A DNA stretch of 64,000 nucleotides from Streptomyces chartreusis (GTDB lineage: Bacteria; Actinomycetota; Actinomycetes; Streptomycetales; Streptomycetaceae): NCBI RefSeq assembly GCF_008704715.1, contig NZ_CP023689.1:682001-746000 (forward strand), in the 5' to 3' direction. The notes under the pieces are model-generated. The model worked only from the letters and a program-made list of their open reading frames with translations, made no database searches and was not told the DNA's origin. Shown piece after piece: positions 8,657 to 16,802 of the stretch. The stretch's first letter is position 1, and each line of letters begins with the position of its first letter. A program made the translations under genes and the position numbers.

Positions 8657-10777
8657 CTAGTCGCACTGGAGCACGAGCAGGGCTATGTCGTCGAGGCGCT
8701 GGGCGGTGGTCTCGGCCTTGCTCAGGAGCGTGTCGATGAGGCCGTCCAGATCACTGTCGTCGGCGTCGGCGAGGTGCTGCGCGAGGCGGGTGATGGCGTC
8801 CTCCAGGTCGGCGCCCGGCCTCTCCACGAGGCCGTCGGTGTAGAGGGCGAGCAGCATGCCCCTGGTCAGCGGGATCTCGACGAGCGGGAAGACGGCGTCG
8901 GGGTCGACGCCCAGGAGAGGTCCGGGCGGGACGACGACGGCCCGGGTGGCGCCGTCGGCGAGGCGCAGCAGCGGCGGCGGATGGCCGGCGCCGGCGAGGG
9001 ACACGCGTTCGCGGGCGAAGTCGAGGTGGACGTAGAGGCAGCTGGTGAACAGGTCGGGGGCGAGGTCGGTGAGCAGCCGGTTGGTCCGGTCGAGGACCTG
9101 GTCGGGAGGTGTGCCGAGGGTCGCGTGGGCGTGGACGGCGGTACGCACCTGACCCATCAGGGCCGCGGCGGCGACATCGTGGCCCTGGACGTCGCCGATG
9201 ACGGCCGCCGCCGCGTCCGCGCTGTCGCCGAGCCGGATCAGATCGTAGAAGTCCCCGCCGATCTCCATGCCCCGGGTGGCGGGCAGGTAGCGGGCGGCGA
9301 CCCGCAGGCCGTCGAGCGTGGGGAGGCCGCGCGGGAGCAGCGCCTGCTGAAGGCCGTGGGCGAGGTCGTGCTTGACGTCGTACAGCCGGGCGCGGTCGAA
9401 GGCCTGGGCGATGAGTCCGGTGAGCGAGGTCAGGACGGCTCGTTCCTCGGCCGGGAACTCGTGCGGGCTGTCGTACGACAGGATGCAGACGCCGACGGGC
9501 CGGCTGGAGATGATCAGCGGCAGGAACGCCCAGGCCTTCTTCCCGCTGACCACGGGTGCCTCGGGGTAGGTGCGGCGCATCTCCTCCGGGTTCGCGAAGA
9601 ACGCGGGGATGCCGCTGCCGAGGGCCTGGCCTGCCGGGGTGAAGGTGGTGTCGAGAGGGAGGCCGTCCAGGCGCCGGATGGTCTCGGCGGGGTAGCCGCG
9701 GTGACCGGTGATGCGCAGCCGGCCGGCTTCGGCGGTGGACAGGACCAGGCCCTGGGCGCCGAAGGCGGGCATGATCTGGTCGGCGATCAGATCGACGACG
9801 TCCTGCACACCGACGACCTCGGTCAGGCCGGCGGCCAGGTGCGTCAGCTGGTACAGCCGTCCGGCGCGGGCCGGTACGGCGGTGGGCGTGGTCCGGCGGG
9901 GCGCCGGTGAGGGCGGCGCGTGGGCGTCACCGGTGGGGACGATACGGGCGCTGATGCCGCTGGCGTCCGGGTACAGGTGGATGTCGAGCCAGTGGTTCGG
10001 CGGGCGGCACGCGGTGAACGACACGGGCTCCCGGCTCATCACCGCGGCCCGGTAGCGGTCCTCGTAGGTGGGGTCGTCGAGCCAGCGCACGGACTGCCAC
10101 GGCAGGGTGCCCAGCAGCTGACCGGCCTCGCGGCCGAGCAGTTCACAGGCGCCGGAGCTGACGTAGGTGATGCGCCCCTCCAGATCCAGGGCGCAGCTGC
10201 CACCGGGGAGCCGCTCGACGTAGTCGGCGGCGGCCGGCTCGGGGCTCACCTCCCGCCGGCCGGTCCCCGCGGAGACGGCACGCGGCTGCTCCCGGCGGGC
10301 GGCGGCACCGCCGGGCTCGGCGGACTCCTCCAGGAGTCGCGCCAGCCGCCGGCAGCTGGAGTTGATGTTGCCCCGCTCCCGTTGCGTCATGTACGGCGGG
10401 CGGGTGGCCGGCCACATCAGCAGCAGGGAGCCCCACCGCCGTGCGCCGGTCACCGGCGCCGCCACCAGCGCCAGCGGGTACGGCAGCGCCATCGCGGTGC
10501 GGGGGTAGCAGCGGACCATCTCCTCCTGGCTGCCGATCCACACCAGACGGTCCTCGCGGACGGCGTCGGCCACGGGTGCCGGGGAGGCCAACGGAACCCT
10601 CGTCCACGGTGAGGCGAACTCGACCGGCACCCCGCTCAGCACATCCAGGCACAGCAGCTTTCCGTCCGGCGCGAGCAGGTACAGGGCACCGATGGACGCA
10701 CCGGTCCGGCGCATCGTCTCGGCGAACGCGGCGTCCAGTGCGTCGGCGTCGAGGGCCGGATCTCCCGTAGCGGTCAT
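8657..10777 (-). CDS. multi-sensor SpoIIE-type PP2C phosphatase (GAF-PAS-GAF-PP2C)
   Basis: 706 residues from ATG 10777, chosen because GAGGGGAGC precedes it and the longer frame to 10837 has no ribosome site. Order: N-terminal GAF (about 15-165), PAS (about 195-290, CALDLEGRITYVSSGACELLGR), second GAF (about 320-480), PP2C/SpoIIE domain (about 490-705). The phosphatase metal motifs are present: GGDFYDL, VIGDVQGHDVAAA, ALYTDGLVE and DDIALLVL. Such proteins dephosphorylate STAS anti-anti-sigma factors in partner-switching pathways, reading signals through GAF and PAS. No C-terminal RsbW-type kinase is fused. The layout and many segments match the phosphatase at 30916, so the two are paralogues. 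A candidate partner is the STAS protein at 42971 (inference). Confidence 0.88.
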   Translation of the reverse strand: MTATGDPALDADALDAAFAETMRRTGASIGALYLLAPDGKLLCLDVLSGVPVEFASPWTRVPLASPAPVADAVREDRLVWIGSQEEMVRCYPRTAMALPYPLALVAAPVTGARRWGSLLLMWPATRPPYMTQRERGNINSSCRRLARLLEESAEPGGAAARREQPRAVSAGTGRREVSPEPAAADYVERLPGGSCALDLEGRITYVSSGACELLGREAGQLLGTLPWQSVRWLDDPTYEDRYRAAVMSREPVSFTACRPPNHWLDIHLYPDASGISARIVPTGDAHAPPSPAPRRTTPTAVPARAGRLYQLTHLAAGLTEVVGVQDVVDLIADQIMPAFGAQGLVLSTAEAGRLRITGHRGYPAETIRRLDGLPLDTTFTPAGQALGSGIPAFFANPEEMRRTYPEAPVVSGKKAWAFLPLIISSRPVGVCILSYDSPHEFPAEERAVLTSLTGLIAQAFDRARLYDVKHDLAHGLQQALLPRGLPTLDGLRVAARYLPATRGMEIGGDFYDLIRLGDSADAAAAVIGDVQGHDVAAAALMGQVRTAVHAHATLGTPPDQVLDRTNRLLTDLAPDLFTSCLYVHLDFARERVSLAGAGHPPPLLRLADGATRAVVVPPGPLLGVDPDAVFPLVEIPLTRGMLLALYTDGLVERPGADLEDAITRLAQHLADADDSDLDGLIDTLLSKAETTAQRLDDIALLVLQCD

Positions 10778-10795
10778 GCCTTCTGCTCCCCTCGG

Positions 10796-10820
10796 GACGC
10801 GGCGCCGGCTGCGCCGCGTC
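10796..10820. promoter_or_regulatory. 10-bp perfect hairpin in the phosphatase leader
   Basis: GACGCGGCGC (10796-10805) and its reverse complement (10811-10820) enclose a 5-base loop, 19 bases before the phosphatase start. It could act in the mRNA leader or as a protein site. Confidence 0.35.
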
Positions 10821-10893
10821 TGCCCGAGTTCATACATATGGGGACGTTACGCCGATGGGGAGTGCTCGGCACATGGCCGACGGAGCGGTCGGC

Positions 10894-10954
10894 GGCGGCC
10901 CGGAACACGGTCATCCGCTCGGCACAGCGAGCGATGGCGGCCCGGAACGCGGTC
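10894..10954. repeat. two 19-bp direct repeats
   Basis: GGCGGCCCGGAAC(A/G)CGGTC occurs at 10894-10912 and 10936-10954 with one mismatch and a 42-base period (four helical turns). The spacing suggests cooperative protein binding upstream of the phosphatase gene, but no regulator is recognised. Confidence 0.4.
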
Positions 10955-10991
10955 GGCGGGATGCGTCCCCCCGCCGCGAACCCCGGAACCG

Positions 10992-11342
10992 TCAGGCGCG
11001 GTCGCCCTTCGGCCTGCCGCGCTGGTCGGGGGTGCCGTGCGGTGGTGGGCTGAAGGGCTGGGCCGCGGTCGCGGGCGACGCCGGGGAACCCGACCGGTGT
11101 GCGCCGCTCTCGGGTCGCAGCGCGCCCGGATGGCCGGACGTCGGTTCGGCTCCGGCCTCCAGCTGTCCCAGGCGTGCGGCGAGCAGCGAGGTCACCGGGA
11201 GCCGGTCGCCGTGCGAGCGCTCGTAGGCCAGCAGCTCCTCCACCTCTCCGGATGACAGCGACCGTACCCGGCTCTCCAGGCCGCCGATCGGCAGGTGGTC
11301 GTAGTCGGGCAGCGGCAGGGTGTTACGGGCGGGATCCGCCAT
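10992..11342 (-). CDS. small DUF8129-like protein
   Basis: 116 residues from the ATG at 11342, which has GAGGGAA nine bases upstream. The conserved part is the first 60 residues (LPDYDHLPIGGLESR, EELLAYERSHGDRLPV, ARLGQLEAGAEP), a short helical domain common in actinobacteria and, from memory, also found in lipid-droplet-associated proteins. The last 50 residues are Pro/Gly/Ser-rich and look disordered. Function unknown. It lies between the phosphatase and a small membrane protein on the same strand, with gaps too wide to assert one operon. Confidence 0.65.
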   Translation of the reverse strand: MADPARNTLPLPDYDHLPIGGLESRVRSLSSGEVEELLAYERSHGDRLPVTSLLAARLGQLEAGAEPTSGHPGALRPESGAHRSGSPASPATAAQPFSPPPHGTPDQRGRPKGDRA

Positions 11343-11432
11343 GACGTTCACTTCCCTCGGTACGACGGGACCCGGACCGCGAGGCGGTGCGGGCCCCGGT
11401 CGGACGGTCCGTTCCGCGGGTGGCGGTCGGGG

Positions 11433-11789
11433 TCAGCCCGAGCCTCCGCCGCCGAACGATCCGCTCCTGCCCTCGTTCCAGCGGCGCCGCCCCTTCAACG
11501 AGCTGCGCCGTGAGGGCATGTTGCCGTGCCCTGGCAGTTCGTGCGGGGTCAGCCGGCGGTCGCTCCTGGGCACCTCGGCGGGCTCCCGGCGCTCGCGGAC
11601 CTCCCGGACCGGCCCGCCGTCGGGCAGTCGGGGCTGCTCTTCGGGCCGCGGCGGAGCGGATTCCCGGCGCCTGACCCGGATACCCAGCACGAATGCGCCG
11701 AGAAGCAGACCCACGACGACCAGACCGGCGACGACCAGACCGATGCCCAGCGCGCCTTCCGCGGCGATGTCCGTCCATGCGATGTCCAT
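11433..11789 (-). CDS. small single-pass membrane protein (DUF6479-like)
   Basis: 118 residues from ATG 11789. One transmembrane helix lies at about residues 14-36 (LVVAGLVVVGLLLGAFVLGIR). A Pro/Arg-rich cytosolic tail follows with EEQPRLPDGGPV, RREPAEVP and RLTPHELPGHGN, ending in a glycine-rich tract (FGGGGSG). I recognise this as a Streptomyces-restricted family of unknown function. No strong ribosome site is seen; a longer frame to 11897 exists but is Arg-rich and unconvincing. It is divergent from the XdhC-like gene at 11955. Confidence 0.65.
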   Translation of the reverse strand: MDIAWTDIAAEGALGIGLVVAGLVVVGLLLGAFVLGIRVRRRESAPPRPEEQPRLPDGGPVREVRERREPAEVPRSDRRLTPHELPGHGNMPSRRSSLKGRRRWNEGRSGSFGGGGSG

Positions 11790-11954
11790 GGGCGCGCGAG
11801 TACCCCTGGCGACCCACGTGAACCTGAACGTCCGATCGGCCCGCCGGGACGACGGTCCTCGGACCCCTGCCGGCGCACGTGAACTTCGCCGCCGCAAGGT
11901 CGATACTGCTGACGCAGAGACCGTCCGTCGAGCTCACGAGGAGTACCCGCGACC

Positions 11955-13130
11955 ATGCGTGAGATTCTCCCGGCGATCGGTGGCTGGTACGCGGCCCGGT
12001 TGCCGTTCGGGCTCGCCACCGTGGTCGCCACGAGCCGCAGCGCGCCGCGCGATCCGGGTGCCGCGATGGCGGTCGGTCCGGGCGACGAGGTCGTCGGCAG
12101 TGTGTCGGGCGGGTGCGTGGAAGGTGCCGTGTTCGAGCTCGCGCGCGAGGTGGTGGCGAGCGGCGAGGCCCGGCTGGAGACGTTCGGGTACAGCGACGAG
12201 GACGCGTTCGCGGTCGGGCTGACCTGCGGCGGCGAGATCACCCTGCTGGTGCGCCCCGTGACACCGGAGAGCGACCCGTCGTTCGGCGAGGTCGCGGCCT
12301 CGGTCGCGGCGGGCCGTCCGGTGACCGTGGCGACGGTGACGGACGGGCCGGCGCCGCGCGGTGCGACGCTCGCCGTGTGGCCCGACCGGGTGGCGGGCAC
12401 GCTGGGCGCACCCGGCCTGGACATGGCGGTGAGCGCCGACGCACGCGGCGAGCTGGCCCTCGGCGCCACGGGCCTGAGGCACTACGGTCCGCACGGCGAG
12501 CGACGCGAGGACGCGGTCACCGTCTTCCTGCACTCGTTCGCTCCGCCGCCCCGGATGCTGGTCTTCGGCGCGATCGACTACGCCGCCGCCGTCGCCCGGA
12601 TCGGTGACTTCCTGGGCTACCGGGTCACGGTGTGCGACGCGCGGGCCGTCTTCGCCACTCCACAGCGCTTCCCGCAGGGCGTGGAGGTCGTCGTGGACTG
12701 GCCGCACCGCTACCTCGCCGCCACCGACACCGACGACCGCACGGTGATCTGCGTGCTCACCCACGACCCGAAGTTCGACGTGCCCCTGCTCGAGGAGGCA
12801 CTGCGGCGCCCGGCGGCGTACATCGGGGCGATGGGCAGCCGCCGTACCCACGACGACCGGATGAAGCGGCTGGCCGAAGCCGGGCTCGGCGAGCGGGAGT
12901 TGGCGCGGCTGCGCTCACCGGTCGGGCTCGACCTCGGGGCCCGTACGCCCGAGGAGGTCGCCGTGTCCGTCGCCGCCGAGATCGTCGCGCTGCGCTGGGG
13001 CGGCAGCGGTACCCCGCTGACGGCGACCGCGGGGGCCATCCACCCGCGCGCCACGGACGGCACCACCCCCGGGGAGCCGGGCGGACCCGGCGATGATCGG
13101 CCCGCGAATAGGCCGAATCGAGATGTGTAG
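11955..13130 (+). CDS. XdhC/CoxI-family protein
   Basis: 391 residues. The N-terminal XdhC_CoxI domain has VVATSRSAPRDPGAAMAV and a SGGCVEGAV motif (about residues 50-60), whose cysteine is characteristic of the family. The C-terminal Rossmann-like domain has PRMLVFGAIDYAAAVARIGD and AAYIGAMGSRRTHDDR. Family members insert or sulfurate the molybdenum cofactor of xanthine dehydrogenase and related hydroxylases. No molybdenum hydroxylase gene lies in this window, so its client is elsewhere. The last ~40 residues are Pro/Gly-rich and may be disordered. The ATG at 11955 follows GAGGAGTACCC. Confidence 0.85.
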   Translation: MREILPAIGGWYAARLPFGLATVVATSRSAPRDPGAAMAVGPGDEVVGSVSGGCVEGAVFELAREVVASGEARLETFGYSDEDAFAVGLTCGGEITLLVRPVTPESDPSFGEVAASVAAGRPVTVATVTDGPAPRGATLAVWPDRVAGTLGAPGLDMAVSADARGELALGATGLRHYGPHGERREDAVTVFLHSFAPPPRMLVFGAIDYAAAVARIGDFLGYRVTVCDARAVFATPQRFPQGVEVVVDWPHRYLAATDTDDRTVICVLTHDPKFDVPLLEEALRRPAAYIGAMGSRRTHDDRMKRLAEAGLGERELARLRSPVGLDLGARTPEEVAVSVAAEIVALRWGGSGTPLTATAGAIHPRATDGTTPGEPGGPGDDRPANRPNRDV

Positions 13131-13231
13131 GGCCGGCCCGAAAGGGTAGTCGCGGCACAACGGAGGCATCTCGTGCCCCCGAACACAGCCTCTGAGCGGG
13201 AAGGGGGTCCATGACAGCGCACTTGCAGCGC

Positions 13232-13264
13232 CCGGGCCGCTTCCCTGCACAAGGAGCGGCCCGG
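13232..13264. terminator. bidirectional terminator hairpin
   Basis: Perfect 10-bp arms, CCGGGCCGCT (13232-13241) and AGCGGCCCGG (13255-13264), with a 13-base loop, between the convergent XdhC-like and phosphoesterase genes. Confidence 0.7.
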
Positions 13265-13301
13265 ATCCTGTGTGGGGCCGCCGCCCCGCTGAAGCCGGCC
13301 G

Positions 13302-13802
13302 TCAGCGCGACGGAAGCCGGTGCAGCTCCACGTCCGTGAGGCCGTTCTCGGCCACGGTCGCGGTCATGTAGGTGCAGTGGGGCTGTCGGCGACGGTCCGT
13401 CGGGGAGCCCGGATTCAGCAGACGCAGACCCGTGGCGGCGGTCGTGTCCCAGGGAATGTGGCTGTGGCCGAAGACCAGGACGTCGAGGTCGGGGAATCGG
13501 GCCGCGCAGCGCGCCTCCCGGCCCTGGGCGGAACCGGTCTCGTGGACGACACCGAACCGCAGGCCGCCCAGCTCGACGTGCGCCACCTCGGGGAGCCTGG
13601 CCCGCAGGTCGGGGCCGTCGTTGTTGCCGTAGACAGCGACGAGCCGGGCGCTGCGGCTCTCCAGCAGATCGAGCGTGGCCGTGTCCACCCAGTCCCCGGC
13701 GTGGAACACCACGTCGGCGCGCGGCAGTTCGGCGAGCAGCGGCTCGGGCAGAGCCTTGGCGCGCTTGGGTAGATGGGTGTCGGACATCAGCAGCAGACGC
13801 AC
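13302..13802 (-). CDS. YfcE-type metallophosphoesterase
   Basis: 166 residues, the usual size for the YfcE/MJ0936 family of small metal-dependent phosphodiesterases. Motifs in order: SDTHL (about residue 7), GDWVD (about 41), GNND (about 65), and VFGHSHIP (about 115) with LLNPGSPTDRR near the end. These supply the two-metal site. It probably hydrolyses a phosphodiester, physiological substrate unknown. Start is GTG at 13802. The upstream intergenic region contains several direct and inverted repeats. Confidence 0.85.
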   Translation of the reverse strand: MRLLLMSDTHLPKRAKALPEPLLAELPRADVVFHAGDWVDTATLDLLESRSARLVAVYGNNDGPDLRARLPEVAHVELGGLRFGVVHETGSAQGREARCAARFPDLDVLVFGHSHIPWDTTAATGLRLLNPGSPTDRRRQPHCTYMTATVAENGLTDVELHRLPSR

Positions 13803-13821
13803 GGCGCCAGGCTACCGGCGA

Positions 13822-13887
13822 CGGAGATCGCGGAGCCGGCGGTCCGCGGGCGCGGGCCGCTGACGGCCCGCGTATGCGCGATCTCCG
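13822..13887. repeat. nested inverted repeats
   Basis: CGGAGATCGCG (13822-13832) pairs exactly with CGCGATCTCCG (13877-13887). Inside them GCGGGCC (13852-13858) pairs with GGCCCGC (13865-13871) across a 6-base loop. The structure lies between the start of the phosphoesterase gene and the start of the glycosyltransferase gene. Confidence 0.5.
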
Positions 13888-13990
13888 CGTCACCCGTTTC
13901 GCCCCGCACGCGCGATCCCTCCCTTCACCCGTTTCGCCGCGCGCACGAGATCTCCGAACCGCGCCCTTCCCCGCGCGTACGAGAGCCCCG
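13876..13990. repeat. degenerate ~35-bp tandem repeat
   Basis: TCACCCGTTTCGCC occurs at 13890-13903 and 13925-13938, exactly 35 bases apart. Each copy is preceded by a CGCGATC-like block and followed by weaker copies (ACGAGATCTCCGA, ACGAGAGCCCCGA). About four units can be drawn. This fills most of the 352-base gap 13803-14154. The rest holds the presumed promoter of the gene at 14155, with no motif I recognise. Confidence 0.45.
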
Positions 13991-14154
13991 AGAAACCTGC
14001 TTTCCCGCGCCCGGGGGCCTTCTTGAGCCGCTGCTTGACCGCGCCATGTCGCGTCGTTGAGCGGTGGACAAAAGCCGTGACAGAGTTAGCATTTGGCCAC
14101 GAGCGCCGAAATCTGACGCAAACGCCCAGCGACCCCTAGGGGGCTCGGAGACCG

Positions 14155-16089
14155 ATGCCGATCAAGGTCAGCGTGGTCGTACCCGTGTACAACCCCGGGG
14201 TCTATGTCGAGGACTGCATCGACTCCCTGCTCCGCCAGTCGCTGCCGCCGGACGAGTACGAAGTGATCTTCGTCGACGACGGCTCCACCGACGACACGCC
14301 CGCCCGGCTCGACGCCCTAGCCGCCGCGGAGCCCCGGGTCACCGTCCTCCACCAGGAGAACTCCGGCTGGTCGGGCAAGCCCCGCAACGTCGGCATCGAC
14401 ACCGCCCGGGGCGAGTACGTGATGTTCGTCGACAACGACGACCACCTCGGCGACGAAGCCCTGCAGCGGATGTACGACTACGGCACGGCCAACGGCGCCG
14501 ACGTCGTGGTCGGCAAGATGGCCGGCAAGGGCCGCGGCGTCCCCGTGGAGCTGTTCCGCCGCAACCACCCCCGGGCCACCGTCGAGAACGCGCCGCTGAT
14601 CGACAGTCTCACCCCGCACAAGATGTTCCGCCGCGCCTTCCTCGACGACATCGGACTGCGTTTCCCCGAGGGCCCACGGCGCCTGGAGGACCACGTCTTC
14701 GTCACCGAGGCGTACCTGCGCGCCGCCAACGTCTCGGTGCTCGGCGACTACGTCTGCTACTACCACGTCCGGCGCGACGACGCCTCGAACGCCGGATTCC
14801 AGCGCTTCGACCCGGGCGGCTACTTCAAGAACCTCCGCGAGGCCCTCGACGTCGTCGAGCAGTACACCGAGCCGGGGCCGCTGCGGGACCGGCTCTTCCG
14901 GCGCTGGCTGCGGGTGGAGATGGTCGAGCGGATGCGCGCGCGGCGCCTGCTCGCCCTGCCCGCGGACTATCGGCGGGAACTGTTCGAGGAGATGCACCAG
15001 GTCGTCGTGGAGCGCTTCGGACCGGGCGTGGCGGCCGGGCTCCAGCCGACGCAGCAGGTCGTCGCCGCGCTGATGACCGCCGACCGGTACGACGACGTCG
15101 AGGCGTTCGCCGAGTGGGAGGCCGGGATCGCCCTCACGGCCGTGCCCGAGCGCGTGGCCTGGGAGGACGGCACGCTGCGGGTCGGTTTCAGCGCCGAGTT
15201 CACGTCCGGCGCCGAGCCGATGACCTTCGTGGCCGGGACGCCCCGCACGCCTCTGGACGGCCCGCCCGAGGACCTGGCCGCCGCGATCGCCTGGGTGAGC
15301 GCCGACACCGCCGCCCGGTTCGGGCAGGCCACCGCGGATCTGCTGGTGCGGGAGCGGGCCAGTGCCGCGCAGTACTTCCAGCCGGTGGAGTTCACCCGGG
15401 AGGAGGTGCCGGCCGGGGACGACGGCCGGATCCGCCTGGTACTGCACGCGACCGCGGCCGTCGATCCCGCCGCTCTCACCCGCGCCGGTGTGTGGGACGC
15501 CCTGGTCCGCGTCCGGCTGGGCGGCTGGACGAAGGAGTGCCGGCTGGGCCCGGCGCCCCGAGGCGCTCGCCCCACTCCTTCCGCCGCGCTGGCCGGCGGT
15601 CATGTGGTCCTGCCGTACTGGACCTCACCGCACGCGCAGCTCGCCCTGGACGTCGACCGGGCGACCGGCCGGCTGGGCCTGGGCGCGCTCTCCCTGGACG
15701 AGGTCACGGCCTCGGGCGACCGGCTGAGGATCCCGCTCCCCCTCCACGTCCCCGGCGACGGTGCCGAGGCCACCCTGCGCCTCACCTCGTCCCACGGCAC
15801 CCTGGAGGTGCCCGCGACGCTGTCCCCCCAGATCTCCGGCGCGCTGCTGGAGGCCGTACTGCCCCTCGGCGAACTGCGGGGCGCGGCCTGGCGGGTGGCA
15901 CTGGGCATGCCGGGACCACGCTTCCTCGCCCTGCCGTTCGTGCTGCGCGGCGGCGTGGGCGGAGTTCGTGTCGTCCGCGTTCCCGGACCCAACGCGCTGC
16001 GGCGACTTGTCCGCAGGGTCCGACGCACGCTCGGTACGGCGATGGGCCGCACTGCGACCCGGCTGCGGGCCCGGACCGGGAGGCGGTGA
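14155..16089 (+). CDS. family 2 glycosyltransferase with long C-terminal extension
   Basis: 644 residues. The GT-A catalytic domain is at about 1-220: KVSVVVPVYNPG, the nucleotide-binding FVDDGSTDDTP, the acceptor/metal region MFVDNDDHL, and RRLEDHVF as the catalytic-base region. The remaining ~400 residues include beta-rich segments of a type I associate with cell-wall (teichoic acid or teichulosonic acid) glycosyltransferases. It lies four bases upstream of the rmlC-like gene. With the converging rmlABD genes, a role in building a rhamnose-containing wall or spore polymer on the cytoplasmic side is likely (inference). The acceptor is unknown. No transmembrane segment is seen. Confidence 0.82.
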   Translation: MPIKVSVVVPVYNPGVYVEDCIDSLLRQSLPPDEYEVIFVDDGSTDDTPARLDALAAAEPRVTVLHQENSGWSGKPRNVGIDTARGEYVMFVDNDDHLGDEALQRMYDYGTANGADVVVGKMAGKGRGVPVELFRRNHPRATVENAPLIDSLTPHKMFRRAFLDDIGLRFPEGPRRLEDHVFVTEAYLRAANVSVLGDYVCYYHVRRDDASNAGFQRFDPGGYFKNLREALDVVEQYTEPGPLRDRLFRRWLRVEMVERMRARRLLALPADYRRELFEEMHQVVVERFGPGVAAGLQPTQQVVAALMTADRYDDVEAFAEWEAGIALTAVPERVAWEDGTLRVGFSAEFTSGAEPMTFVAGTPRTPLDGPPEDLAAAIAWVSADTAARFGQATADLLVRERASAAQYFQPVEFTREEVPAGDDGRIRLVLHATAAVDPAALTRAGVWDALVRVRLGGWTKECRLGPAPRGARPTPSAALAGGHVVLPYWTSPHAQLALDVDRATGRLGLGALSLDEVTASGDRLRIPLPLHVPGDGAEATLRLTSSHGTLEVPATLSPQISGALLEAVLPLGELRGAAWRVALGMPGPRFLALPFVLRGGVGGVRVVRVPGPNALRRLVRRVRRTLGTAMGRTATRLRARTGRR

Positions 16090-16093
16090 CGGG

Positions 16094-16696
16094 ATGCGCT
16101 CGCTCGGCATCGAGGGTGCGTGGGCGCTGGAGCCCAAGGTCTTCCCGGACGAACGGGGCAGCTTCCACGAGTGGTACCGGGGCGCGGAGTTCCGCGAGGC
16201 CACCGGCTACGACCTGTCCCTGGCGCAGGCCAACTGCTCGGTGTCCCGCTGGGGCGTCCTGCGCGGTGTGCACTTCTCCGACGTGCCGCCGGGGCAGGCC
16301 AAGTACGTGACGTGTCTGCACGGCGCCGTGCTGGACGTGGTGGTCGACATCCGCGTCGGCTCACCCACCTTCGGCCGCTGGGAGGCCATGCGCCTCGACG
16401 ACGACAGCCACCACGCCCTCTTCCTCGCGGAAGGGCTGGGCCACGCCTTCATGGCCCTCACCGACGAGGCGACGGTGGTCTACCTGTGCTCGACCGGCTA
16501 CGCCCCCGAGCGCGAGCACGGCGTACACCCGCTGGACCCGGAACTGGCCATCGCCTGGCCCGAACACATTCCACCGATCCTGTCCCCGAAGGACGCCGAG
16601 GCCCCGTCACTGACCCAGGCACGCAAGGCAGGCCTCCTCCCGAGCTACGAAGCCTGCACCGCGCAGTACAACGACCTGAGAAGCGGCCGGTCCTGA
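16094..16696 (+). CDS. rmlC: dTDP-4-dehydrorhamnose 3,5-epimerase-like protein
   Basis: 200 residues, the family length. It is a cupin-type enzyme converting dTDP-4-keto-6-deoxyglucose to the L-rhamno keto sugar. Visible family residues: LRGVHFS with the catalytic histidine H60, GQAKYV with K70, GHAFMAL, and VVYLCSTGYAPEREHGVHPLDPEL for the substrate pocket. The track frame is longer, but ATG 16094, directly behind the previous stop, gives the expected N-terminus (xLGIEGAWALEPKVFPDERGSF). Sugar epimerases acting at C3 only are close relatives, but the adjacent rmlABD set favours RmlC. Confidence 0.87.
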   Translation: MRSLGIEGAWALEPKVFPDERGSFHEWYRGAEFREATGYDLSLAQANCSVSRWGVLRGVHFSDVPPGQAKYVTCLHGAVLDVVVDIRVGSPTFGRWEAMRLDDDSHHALFLAEGLGHAFMALTDEATVVYLCSTGYAPEREHGVHPLDPELAIAWPEHIPPILSPKDAEAPSLTQARKAGLLPSYEACTAQYNDLRSGRS

Positions 16697-16710
16697 CGCC
16701 GAGGCCCTGC

Positions 16711-16756
16711 AACGCCCCTTGAGGGGCGCGGGGAACTGCGCGACCAGCCACAACGG
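16711..16756. repeat. Streptomyces intergenic repeat, copy A, with terminator-like hairpin
   Basis: CGCCCC (16713-16718) and GGGGCG (16723-16728) form a hairpin with a TTGA loop. It is followed by GCGGGGAACTGCGCGACCAG and CCACAACGG. The block recurs at about 49570-49609 and 58409-58458 in reverse orientation. Here it sits between the convergent rmlC and methyltransferase-like genes and may terminate both. Confidence 0.6.
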
Positions 16757-16802
16757 ACCCGCAGGCACCCACCGGCAGAACCCGGCACCACCCACAACCG
16801 GC

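Noticed and set aside
13876..13990. CRISPR-like array or attachment site
   Set aside because: The 35-base units are degenerate and directly adjoining, without unique spacers, integrase or tRNA nearby.
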